From CAZNKU01 sp045541135 (GTDB taxonomy: Bacteria > Bacillota > Clostridia > Monoglobales > Firm-18): a stretch of 45,004 nucleotides of DNA. Location of the stretch: contig JAZQIO010000055.1 of NCBI GenBank assembly GCA_045541135.1, positions 1 to 45,004 on the forward strand. Reading direction: 5' to 3'. Below the pieces are notes generated by a model. That model saw nothing but the letters and a program-made list of their open reading frames with translations, had not been told where the DNA came from and ran no database searches. Positions 1 to 7,455 of this stretch are shown in pieces. The stretch's first letter is position 1, and each line of letters starts with the position of its first letter. A program made the position numbers and the translations under genes.

Positions 1-1053
1 ACAAAGGTCTGAAAGACCGTCAAGTTCACCACGTTTACGCAGTGCACCTGTCCATGCAAACAATGTAGCAACACTGTTTGTGGATGTTGTTTCACCTTTC
101 AAATGTTTGTAGTAATGACGCTGTACTGTACCGTGAGCAGCTTCATATTCATACACGCCTGTTGGTGAAACCAAAACAGATGTCATCATAGCAAGACTTC
201 CGTATGCAGTAGCTACCATATCACTCATAACATCACCGTCATAGTTTTTACATGCCCATATGTAACCGCCGTTTGAACGTACAACACGTGCAACTGCATC
301 GTCTATTAATGTATAGAAGTATTCAATGCCTGCTGCTTCAAATTTTTCCTTATATTCATTTTCATAAATTTCAGCAAAAATATCTTTAAAGCGGTGGTCA
401 TACTTTTTGGAAATAGTATCCTTTGAAGAGAACCATACATCCTGCTTTGTATCAAGAGCATAGTTAAAGCAACATCTTGCAAAGCTTGCAATTGATGTAT
501 CCTTGTTGTGCATACCCTGGATTATACCGTCGGAATCAGAGAAATCATAGATAGTCTGGCGTGTTTCATTGCCATTTTTATCTGTACATACAAGCTCGCA
601 CTTGCTGCCCTTTTCAACCTGCATTTCTGTATTTTTATATACATCACCGTACGCATGACGGGCAATAGTAATAGGCTTTGTCCATGTTGGAATGTATGGA
701 GTAATACCCTTTACTATAATTGGTGCTCTGAAAACAGTACCGTCTAAAATTGCACGGATTGTACCGTTTGGAGATTTCCACATTTCCTTAAGGTCATATT
801 CCTTCATACGGTCTGCATTAGGTGTAATAGTTGCACACTTTACAGCAACGCCGTATTTTTTAGTAGCTTCCGCAGAATCTACGGTTACCCGGTCGTTTGT
901 AGCATTTCTGTTTTCCAAGCCCAAATCATAATATTCTGTTTTCAAATCAACATATGGAGTAATAAGGATATCCTTAATAGACTTCCATATGATTCTTGTC
1001 ATTTCATCCCCATCCATTTCTACAAGGGGAGTTTTCATCTGTATTTTAGCCAT
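1..1053 (-). CDS. icd: NADP-dependent isocitrate dehydrogenase, 3' end cut by window edge
   Basis: Oxidative decarboxylation of isocitrate to 2-oxoglutarate, making NADPH. The start is ATG at 1053-1051 with AGAAAGGA upstream, giving MAKIQMKTPLVEMDGDEMTR. The frame stays open for 351 codons to base 1, so only the C-terminus is missing compared with the usual length of about 400. Family motifs of the homodimeric, eukaryote-like NADP class can be read: TPNADRMKEY, WKSPNGTIRAILDGTVFR, NYDGDVMSDMVA and the nucleotide-binding stretch EAAHGTVQRHY. It is the last gene visible of the aconitase-SGNH hydrolase-icd unit, and its start lies inside the 3' end of the hydrolase gene (8-base overlap), which suggests translational coupling. 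Together with aconitase it supplies 2-oxoglutarate for glutamate synthesis. Confidence 0.95.
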   Translation of the reverse strand, partial: MAKIQMKTPLVEMDGDEMTRIIWKSIKDILITPYVDLKTEYYDLGLENRNATNDRVTVDSAEATKKYGVAVKCATITPNADRMKEYDLKEMWKSPNGTIRAILDGTVFRAPIIVKGITPYIPTWTKPITIARHAYGDVYKNTEMQVEKGSKCELVCTDKNGNETRQTIYDFSDSDGIIQGMHNKDTSIASFARCCFNYALDTKQDVWFSSKDTISKKYDHRFKDIFAEIYENEYKEKFEAAGIEYFYTLIDDAVARVVRSNGGYIWACKNYDGDVMSDMVATAYGSLAMMTSVLVSPTGVYEYEAAHGTVQRHYYKHLKGETTSTNSVATLFAWTGALRKRGELDGLSDLC

Positions 1054-1855
1054 TTTGTATCAAATCCTTTCTGTATTTATAAGGAGTACCTATAAAACCA
1101 ACCTGAGCAAAATCTTCAGGGTTATTTCTTATAATCCAGTCAATATAGGACATAACCATTTTTGATGTAAGTAAATATCCTGATGGTGTCATATGACCAA
1201 GGAAGAATGTATCCATAAATTTTTGATCATAATCAGGTGCATATTTACGGAAGTCCAGAATATAGCAATTCCTTGTTTTGTCAACAAACTTACGGATTTC
1301 TTCTGCAAGAGCATCCTCCTTTGCGATTCTTTCCGCAGGTTTTGTATCACCGTAGGGAATAGTCATAATAAAGATTTTTGCATCGGGCTGTTTTGCCTTA
1401 ATTCGTCTTACTATGTCTGCAAAATAAACCATTATGGTTTGGTCTTCGGGATCGCGACGTTCAGAAACAGACACTTTTTCGCCATCACCTATTTCATATC
1501 CCCTTGAAATATCATTTACACCAAGGGCAATTATATATGCCTGACAAAGATTATCGTGGTTAAATGCTCCACACTTTTCAGCAAAACTTTCGGAAAAATC
1601 TTTTGCAGTCATACCGCCTCTTGAAAAATTATATACTTTATTTCCAAGAGTCCTTGCCATATACTGTCCCCAGGAATATTCATAAAAATCGTGATATCCC
1701 CTTATACCTTCTTCATCATAGCTTTCAAGTTCACCAGAAGACAGGCTGTCACCTATACAGCCGATTGTACGGAAAATACCGCAAAATCCACCGTCAGTAA
1801 CCAAATTATCCAAAGGCTTTTCATCAGGATTACCGTAAAACTTTGTAATGTCCAT
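1046..1855 (-). CDS. SGNH/GDSL-type hydrolase between aconitase and isocitrate dehydrogenase
   Basis: A 269-residue cytosolic protein with no signal peptide. Block I with the nucleophile serine is IGCIGDSLSSG near residues 32-42, and block III is ALGVNDISRG near 110-119. Near the C-terminus GHMTPSGYLLTSKMV carries the likely catalytic histidine, but the Asp normally three residues before it is not there (the sequence is FFLGH). The family covers esterases, lipases and carbohydrate deacetylases; the substrate here cannot be told. ATG at 1855 has AAAGGAGA upstream and begins 15 bases after the aconitase stop; its own stop overlaps the icd start. This tight placement says co-expression with the citrate-to-oxoglutarate enzymes, but no known step there needs it. 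Confidence 0.8.
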   Translation of the reverse strand: MDITKFYGNPDEKPLDNLVTDGGFCGIFRTIGCIGDSLSSGELESYDEEGIRGYHDFYEYSWGQYMARTLGNKVYNFSRGGMTAKDFSESFAEKCGAFNHDNLCQAYIIALGVNDISRGYEIGDGEKVSVSERRDPEDQTIMVYFADIVRRIKAKQPDAKIFIMTIPYGDTKPAERIAKEDALAEEIRKFVDKTRNCYILDFRKYAPDYDQKFMDTFFLGHMTPSGYLLTSKMVMSYIDWIIRNNPEDFAQVGFIGTPYKYRKDLIQNG

Positions 1856-1870
1856 AGATATTCTCCTTTA

Positions 1871-3802
1871 TTACATCTGTTCCTTTGTGTAGTTTAGAAG
1901 ACCGCCTGCAACAACTATTGCCTTTGCTCTTTCGGAAAGTTCGCAAAGAACAGGAATTTCAGCACCGTTTGTCTTGTTTTTAACAACAAGCTTACCGTCG
2001 CCGTTGATTGATTCTATAAGGTTTTCGATTACCAAATCGTCACCCTGTGCAATCTTTTCATAATCAGCTTCGTTAACAAAAGTCAAAGGCAAAATACCTG
2101 CATTAATAAGATTTGAACGGTGAATACGTGCAAATGACTTAACCAAAACTGCCTTTACACCAAGGTAAAGAGGTGCCAAAGCGGCGTGTTCTCTTGAAGA
2201 ACCCTGACCGTAGTTTGAACCGCCAACAATAATGCTCTTACCAAGTGATTTTGCTCTTTCAGGGAACTGCTCATCACATACTGTGAAGCAGAACTTTGAA
2301 ATTTCAGGAATGTTTGAACGTAGTGGCAAAATCTTTGCACCTGCAGGCATAATATGGTCTGTTGTAATGTTATCTTCAACCTTAAGTGAGCATTTGCAGT
2401 CAATAACATCATCAAGAGGTGATGTTTCAGGGAAAGGCTTGATGTTTGGTCCGCGAAGAACCTCAACGCTGTCCATTTCCTCTACTGACGCAGGCTCTAC
2501 AACCATGTTGTCGTTTATAATAAATTCCTTCGGAAGTTCAAAGGCAGGCATATCACCAAGGCTTCTTGGGTCTGTAAGCACACCTGCAATTGCTGATGCT
2601 GCAGCCACTTCAGGAGATACAAGGTAAATCTGTCCGTCCTTTGTACCTGAACGTCCTTCAAAATTTCTGTTAAATGTACGTAGTGAAATACCCTTTGAGT
2701 TAGGCGACTGTCCCATACCGATACATGGTCCGCATGCACTTTCCAGAATTCTTGCACCTGCATCAATCATAATTGCCAAAGCACCGTTTTCAGCAAGCAT
2801 ATTTAAAACCTGTTTTGAACCCGGAGCAATTGAAAGCTGAACATCAGGGTGTATTGTTTTGCCCTTTAAGATATGCGCAACCTTAAGCATATCCAAAAGT
2901 GAGCTGTTTGTACATGAACCTATACATACCTGGTCAATCTTCATATTGCCGATTTCACGGATACTCTTAACGTTATCAGGTGAATGTGGGCACGCAGCCA
3001 AAGGTTCTATTTCAGAAAGATTGATGTCTACAAATTCATCATATTCTGCATCCTCATCAGCACAAAGAGGTACCCATACATCCTCTCTCTTTTGTGCCTT
3101 TAAAAATTCTCTTGTAATTTCGTCGGATGGGAATATTGATGTTGTTGCACCAAGTTCTGCACCCATATTTGTAATTGTAGCTCGTTCAGGAACAGAAAGT
3201 GTCTTTACACCCTCACCGCAGTATTCAATAACCTTACCTACGCCGCCTTTAACTGAAAGTCTTTTTAAAACTTCTAAAATAACGTCTTTTGCGGCACACC
3301 AGGAATTAAGCTTGCCTGTAAGGTTAACCTTTACAATTTTAGGATATGTAATGTAATAAGCACCGCCACCCATAGCAACAGCAACGTCAAGACCACCTGC
3401 ACCGATAGCTATCATACCGATACCGCCACCTGTTGGTGTGTGGCTGTCAGAGCCTATTAATGTTTTACCGGGAACACCAAATCTTTCAAGATGTACCTGA
3501 TGACAAATACCGTTACCGGGTCTGCTGAAATATATGCCATGCTTTTTAGCAACTGAGCCGATAAATCTATGGTCATCCATATTCATAAAGCCGTTTTGCA
3601 ACGTGTTGTGGTCTATATATGCAACAGAACGTTCTGTTTTAACACGTGGAATACCCATAGCCTCAAATTCAAGATATGCCATAGTACCCGTAGCATCCTG
3701 TGTAAGAGTCTGGTCGATTTTGATACCAATTTCCTGACCTTTTACAAATTCACCGTCAACAACGTGAGCTTTAAGAATTTTTTCTGTTAATGTCAAACCC
3801 AT
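1871..3802 (-). CDS. acn: Aconitate hydratase
   Basis: Isomerises citrate to isocitrate through cis-aconitate using a [4Fe-4S] cluster. The 643-residue product is the shorter, mitochondrial/clostridial-like aconitase form rather than the roughly 900-residue AcnA. The three cluster cysteines can be read: C297 in CIGSCTNSS, and C357 and C360 in SACGPCIGMGQSPNSKG. The substrate-binding stretch SDSHTPTGGGIGMIAIGAGG lies near 118-137, and the C-terminal swivel domain has GGSNYGQGSSREHAA. ATG at 3802 is preceded by AGGAGG with good spacing. First gene of the acn-hydrolase-icd unit; no citrate synthase is in the window. A strong promoter and an inverted repeat lie directly upstream (separate entries). 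Confidence 0.96.
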   Translation of the reverse strand: MGLTLTEKILKAHVVDGEFVKGQEIGIKIDQTLTQDATGTMAYLEFEAMGIPRVKTERSVAYIDHNTLQNGFMNMDDHRFIGSVAKKHGIYFSRPGNGICHQVHLERFGVPGKTLIGSDSHTPTGGGIGMIAIGAGGLDVAVAMGGGAYYITYPKIVKVNLTGKLNSWCAAKDVILEVLKRLSVKGGVGKVIEYCGEGVKTLSVPERATITNMGAELGATTSIFPSDEITREFLKAQKREDVWVPLCADEDAEYDEFVDINLSEIEPLAACPHSPDNVKSIREIGNMKIDQVCIGSCTNSSLLDMLKVAHILKGKTIHPDVQLSIAPGSKQVLNMLAENGALAIMIDAGARILESACGPCIGMGQSPNSKGISLRTFNRNFEGRSGTKDGQIYLVSPEVAAASAIAGVLTDPRSLGDMPAFELPKEFIINDNMVVEPASVEEMDSVEVLRGPNIKPFPETSPLDDVIDCKCSLKVEDNITTDHIMPAGAKILPLRSNIPEISKFCFTVCDEQFPERAKSLGKSIIVGGSNYGQGSSREHAALAPLYLGVKAVLVKSFARIHRSNLINAGILPLTFVNEADYEKIAQGDDLVIENLIESINGDGKLVVKNKTNGAEIPVLCELSERAKAIVVAGGLLNYTKEQM

Positions 3803-3841
3803 TTTTAATTCCTCCTATATCTAAAAATTCTCCATAAAAAA

Positions 3842-3902
3842 TAGAGATAAAGATTTTTGCACTTTATCTCTAAATTATATCATAATATGTCGTTTGTGTC
3901 AA
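3842..3902 (-). promoter_or_regulatory. Promoter and start-site inverted repeat for the aconitase operon
   Basis: On the minus strand TTGACA (3902-3897), a 17-base spacer and TATAAT (3879-3874) make a consensus SigA promoter, with the start expected near 3867. An inverted repeat with 11-base perfect arms, TAGAGATAAAG (3842-3852) and CTTTATCTCTA (3862-3872) around a 9-base spacer, begins at the edge of the -10 box and covers the start site. It could be a repressor operator or a 5'-end stem-loop. No U-run follows, so it is not a terminator. Confidence 0.7.
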
Positions 3903-3924
3903 TTAATTAACACTTGTTTATATA

Positions 3925-4074
3925 CTATATTTCTACTCCATCTTTTATTTTCACAATAGGAATTACATCTATTGTGTCTATATCCACCTGTGAAGATAAA
4001 GTAATAGCACTATAACCAGAAGATTGAGATAATACGCTAATTATATGATTTTTGACTTTCTCATAAAATACTCC
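3925..4074 (-). other. Open stretch after the SLH gene stop: possible gene remnant or readthrough tail
   Basis: Directly after the TAA of the large SLH gene, the same frame stays open for 49 more codons (ending TAG at 3925-3927). It reads protein-like, for example VKNHIISVLSQSSGYSAITL and DIDTIDVIPIVKIKDGVEI. A ribosome-site-like AAGGAG and an ATG (4053-4051) are present, but that ATG is in another frame and stops after 7 codons. A frameshifted small gene is one reading. I do not recognise a family. The rest of 3803-4074 holds the aconitase promoter. Confidence 0.25.
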
Positions 4075-6126
4075 TTACTTCTGGTTGTACAATCTTATTA
4101 CTGTTGCTATCGCTTGTTCCACAGTATATGTATCTTTAGGTGAAAACTCAGTATCACTTGTTCCTACCATAATGCACATTTCTTTCATATAGAAAACAGC
4201 ATTAAAAGCCCATTCAGAAATCATATCTTTATCAGCATAATATTTAATGCTTTCATTATAGGTTGATTGTGGCATATCAAGTTCCATATATTCTGCTAAT
4301 CTATACAGAATTGTAGCGCTTTCTTCTCTTGTTAAAATGTCATTAGATGCAAATGTGTTTTCACCTTTTCCATTGATTATTCCCTCATAAGCAAGTGAAA
4401 ATACTTTTTGATTTAATGTATCTTTAAAAGGAATTGTAGATACTGTTTTCCAATTAACATTCATTGTTTTATCAAGCATATTATATACAATTTCACAGAA
4501 CTTTTCTCTGGTGATATTTTCTTTATATAAAATATCTGTAATTCCTTTTAAAAATCCTAAATCACTTGCTTGAACTATGTAATCAGAAGACCATTCACTA
4601 CAATCATTAGAAATTAAATTGTATGCTTTTTCTACTACAGCCTTTAATTCTTCATTTTCAGACCTGTAAGATAAACCATTAAAACCACTTTCAGGAGTAA
4701 TGCCACTTGAAAAATTATAAGTATATTTTTTATTTGCCTTGTCAAAAAATATAATCTCGTAACTCCAACCACCACTATTGCCTTCTTTCACATAAGGCAA
4801 GAAGGACTTTGTGTTTATAGCATTATAAATATCAGTTATGACTTTATCATAAGCAGTAGAATAGTTAATACCATTCATACCACTTCTAATAATGATGTGG
4901 TCTATATCATCTCTTGATAAACTTGTCAATTCTTCAAAAGTGTATGCTCTTGGTGGTGTGCCATCACCTTCTTTTTGAATTTCATCATCTTCGTTATCTT
5001 TTTTGAAAGTGTCAGTTTCTTCTTCCTTTTTATCTTCTTTTTGTTCAACCTTTTCTTCTATTTTTGTATCTTCTTTGTTCTCTTCAAATTTTTCTTCTGG
5101 CAGTATTAAATTGTTTGCAGAAGAAAACTTAAAAGCAGAAAGTTCAGGAAGTGTTTTATCGCCAACATACTTGTTCATATCAATATTTATAGTCTGTGAT
5201 ACATTGGTATATTTATGTGTATGTGAATACACAAGGTCTTCTATTTGTAAGTTGTCAGAGATATTGAACTGTAATTTAAATGAATATAGTGTTTCACTTT
5301 TTGTATTTTCTTTTCCAAAGTTTTCACTACCATAAAATAAAATATCAGTATTACCACTAAAATATATTGTATTATTATTTTGCAAGCCTATATCAGATAC
5401 AACAAAATATTTTGTGCCTTTATTATCATCTAACAAAGATAAAAATGCTCTGGTTACAGTTTCACCTTTGTCATATTTATAACTGCATATACCCCAAGTC
5501 CATTTATTATCACCATTCATTGATAATTTACTATCACTAAATGTTGCAGTATATAAGATTTTTAAATCCGAAATCTTTAATTCATTTGCTTTTAGTTCAT
5601 ATTTATCATTGATAGTTTTTTCTTCTTCAATTTTAGCATACTCATCCAAAATACTTTTAATTTGATTATAAATATCTCTACTATTGTATGTATAATAGCC
5701 TTGTCGAAGTATGTGGTTAATACTGTCAGTACTTAAAAGTATTTCAGATAAAAGAACACCGTTACTATCAAAAGCAAACTCTAATGTTGTACTGTATTTA
5801 TTTTCATTATCATATAACTCTTTTATGGTGTATTTTCCACCTTTTGGGTAATCACTCATATTTCCTGTCATTGGCTCATTGAATGATTTTTGTGAATTGG
5901 TAAGATTTTGGTCTGAAAATAGTTGATTTAATTTTTCAAAATCTTTGTTATTTACAGTAAAACTATATGTATTATCATTATACAAGTATGAGGTTACTTT
6001 ACCCTGAATACTTGTGTCAATATTAAGGTCACCTATTTTGCCACCATTGTATTCAAATGTTGCTGTTGCATAAGCTGTTGACATTAACATTAAACTCACT
6101 AAAATTGTTGCAATAATTCTTTTCAT
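4075..6126 (-). CDS. Secreted SLH-domain surface protein
   Basis: A 683-residue exported protein. Residues 1-20 form a signal peptide (MKRIIA, hydrophobic core, AYA-TA cleavage). Residues about 25-340 are an unrecognised beta-rich region. About 345-388 is a highly charged Lys/Glu linker (EEKVEQKEDKKEEE), followed by a PPRAY hinge. About 395-510 resembles part of the N-terminal region. About 515-683 is a run of S-layer-homology modules (FLKGITDILYKENITREKF, AYEGIINGKG, FSPKDTYTVEQAIATVIRLY) that should anchor the protein to secondary cell-wall polymer. ATG at 6126 has AGAAAGGA upstream. It is preceded by its own promoter, a structured RNA and a terminator hairpin, so expression may be conditional. 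The ligand or enzymatic role of the N-terminal part is unknown. Confidence 0.85.
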   Translation of the reverse strand: MKRIIATILVSLMLMSTAYATATFEYNGGKIGDLNIDTSIQGKVTSYLYNDNTYSFTVNNKDFEKLNQLFSDQNLTNSQKSFNEPMTGNMSDYPKGGKYTIKELYDNENKYSTTLEFAFDSNGVLLSEILLSTDSINHILRQGYYTYNSRDIYNQIKSILDEYAKIEEEKTINDKYELKANELKISDLKILYTATFSDSKLSMNGDNKWTWGICSYKYDKGETVTRAFLSLLDDNKGTKYFVVSDIGLQNNNTIYFSGNTDILFYGSENFGKENTKSETLYSFKLQFNISDNLQIEDLVYSHTHKYTNVSQTINIDMNKYVGDKTLPELSAFKFSSANNLILPEEKFEENKEDTKIEEKVEQKEDKKEEETDTFKKDNEDDEIQKEGDGTPPRAYTFEELTSLSRDDIDHIIIRSGMNGINYSTAYDKVITDIYNAINTKSFLPYVKEGNSGGWSYEIIFFDKANKKYTYNFSSGITPESGFNGLSYRSENEELKAVVEKAYNLISNDCSEWSSDYIVQASDLGFLKGITDILYKENITREKFCEIVYNMLDKTMNVNWKTVSTIPFKDTLNQKVFSLAYEGIINGKGENTFASNDILTREESATILYRLAEYMELDMPQSTYNESIKYYADKDMISEWAFNAVFYMKEMCIMVGTSDTEFSPKDTYTVEQAIATVIRLYNQK

Positions 6127-6156
6127 AAAATCATCCTTTCTGGTTTATTAACCAAT

Positions 6157-6195
6157 AAAACAAAAAATGCACCACCCATATTGCAGAGTGATGCA
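6157..6195 (-). terminator. Intrinsic terminator between structured RNA and SLH gene
   Basis: On the minus strand TGCATCAC (6195-6188) pairs with GTGGTGCA (6175-6168), with one G-U pair and a 12-base loop, and is followed directly by six U (6167-6162). It lies 30 bases before the SLH start codon, inside the leader, so it either ends a free-standing small RNA or acts as an attenuator. Confidence 0.7.
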
Positions 6196-6349
6196 CTAAA
6201 AACGCACATAACCCTGAATGATTGGCTGCTAGACACTAATCAATATACTTCTCTACAAAGCATTTCAGAGTAGTACGCTTTTAACATAGCGTACACTTCG
6301 TAGAGAAAAATATACTACACCCAGTATATTGATTTTGTAGTATCTAGCA
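6196..6349 (-). ncRNA. Candidate structured leader RNA or small RNA, unclassified
   Basis: Four nested stems can be read by eye: TGCTAGA/TCTAGCA (6343-6349 with 6227-6233), a 12-bp AT-rich stem (6323-6334 with 6238-6249), CTCTAC/GTAGAG (6300-6305 with 6251-6256) and GTACGCT/AGCGTAC (6288-6294 with 6273-6279). One side carries an asymmetric 17-base bulge (6306-6322). The predicted transcription start from the upstream promoter falls at 6348, at the base of the outer stem. An intrinsic terminator follows. No consensus of c-di-GMP, SAM or T-box elements was recognised, and identity with 6S RNA is not supported. A small transposon-like palindrome is the main alternative. Confidence 0.55.
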
Positions 6350-6354
6350 TAATT

Positions 6355-6383
6355 ATTATAGCATACTAATGTCAAAATATCAA
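6355..6383 (-). promoter_or_regulatory. Promoter for the structured RNA / SLH gene
   Basis: Minus strand: TTGATA (6383-6378), 17-base spacer, TATAAT (6360-6355). The start is expected near 6348, coinciding with the first base pair of the RNA structure downstream. Confidence 0.7.
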
Positions 6384-6462
6384 TAGACAGTAATAAAAAA
6401 CAATATTTTATACGAGCCAGAATTAATCTTCCGGACATAAAAGTAGTAATTACCTATAAGAT

Positions 6463-6498
6463 AAAAAAAGTTCCTGCCCTGTATTAAGGGAAGGAACT
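6463..6498 (-). terminator. Terminator of metY-metA
   Basis: Minus strand: AGTTCCTTCCC (6498-6488) pairs with GGGCAGGAACT (6479-6469), with one mismatch, and is followed by a run of T. It lies 40 bases after the metA stop and closes the methionine operon. Confidence 0.9.
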
Positions 6499-6537
6499 CG
6501 ATATCTTATCATCCAGAGTATATAATACCTTGTTTTT

Positions 6538-7455
6538 CTACTCAATTTCATCAATATTATAAGGTGTAACCTGATACACGAAGTAGTTAAGCCAGTTTGA
6601 ATATAAAAGATTTGCACTGCTACGCCAAGAAACCATTGGTTCTTTGGTATCATCATCATTCGGGAAATAGTTTTTAGGCACTTCGATTTCAAGACCTAAA
6701 TTCTTATCTCTTTCATACTCTTTTTTCAAAGTATTTGCATCATATTCCGAATGACCTGTTACAAAAATTTGTCTGCCCTTATCCGTTGAAATAACATATA
6801 CTCCCGCTTCTTCAGATGTGGATAAAATTTTCAGCTTATCGCATTTTCTTATATCCTCTTCATAAACAGTTGTATGTCTTGAATGAGGCACCATAAATTC
6901 ATCATCAAAGCCACGGAACAGGATAGAATTTTTATGGTCTACTTTATGTTTGAAAACACCAAACATTTTTTTATCAATATGATGTTTTTTAATGCCGTAA
7001 TGGTAGTAAAGTCCGGCCTGAGCACCCCAGCATATGTGAAAGGTGCTTGTAACATTCTTCTTACTCCATTCCATAATTTCGCAAAGCTCATCCCAATATG
7101 CAACCTCTTCAAATTCCATATGTTCAACAGGCGCGCCTGTAATAATCATACCGTCAAACTTTCTGTCCTTTACCTGATCGAAAGTCTTGTAGAAAGAAAT
7201 CATGTGGTCGCTTGAAGTATGAGTTGCGGCATAGGTGGCGGTCTGTAAAAATTCTAATTCAACCTGTAGCGGAGTATTACCCAAAAGACGTGCAAGCTGA
7301 GTTTCGGTCTCAATCTTGGTAGGCATAAGATTTAAAAGTAAAATTTTAAGCGGTCTTATGTCCTGTGTAAGTGCACGTGTTTCGGTTATAACAAATATAT
7401 TTTCATTTATTAAAGTTTCCGTAGCAGGAAGCTTATTAGGAATTTTTATAGGCAT
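6538..7455 (-). CDS. metA: Homoserine O-acetyltransferase (MetA family)
   Basis: Activates homoserine for methionine synthesis. The 305-residue protein has the MetA catalytic set: Cys142 in HICWGAQAGLYYHYG, and His235 and Glu237 in GHSEYD. At position 111 it has Glu (ITGAPVEHMEFEE). In the characterised Bacillus cereus enzyme Glu111 goes with acetyl-CoA use, while Gly111 in E. coli goes with succinyl-CoA, so acetyl-CoA is the likely donor. This fits the partner MetY, which takes O-acetylhomoserine. The ATG at 7455 lies 10 bases inside the end of metY, with GAGGTGA upstream in the metY coding region, so the two are coupled. Regulation is presumably shared through the attenuator before metY. 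Confidence 0.95.
   Translation of the reverse strand: MPIKIPNKLPATETLINENIFVITETRALTQDIRPLKILLLNLMPTKIETETQLARLLGNTPLQVELEFLQTATYAATHTSSDHMISFYKTFDQVKDRKFDGMIITGAPVEHMEFEEVAYWDELCEIMEWSKKNVTSTFHICWGAQAGLYYHYGIKKHHIDKKMFGVFKHKVDHKNSILFRGFDDEFMVPHSRHTTVYEEDIRKCDKLKILSTSEEAGVYVISTDKGRQIFVTGHSEYDANTLKKEYERDKNLGLEIEVPKNYFPNDDDTKEPMVSWRSSANLLYSNWLNYFVYQVTPYNIDEIE

Noticed and set aside
5003..5335. Ser-rich plus-strand ORF opposite the SLH gene
   Set aside because: It is the complement of the Lys/Glu-rich linker; no ribosome site and no independent signal.
6157..6348. 6S RNA
   Set aside because: Length is similar, but the outer stem closes only about 120 bases, the central bubble is one-sided, and a separate terminator follows. 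Left as unclassified.
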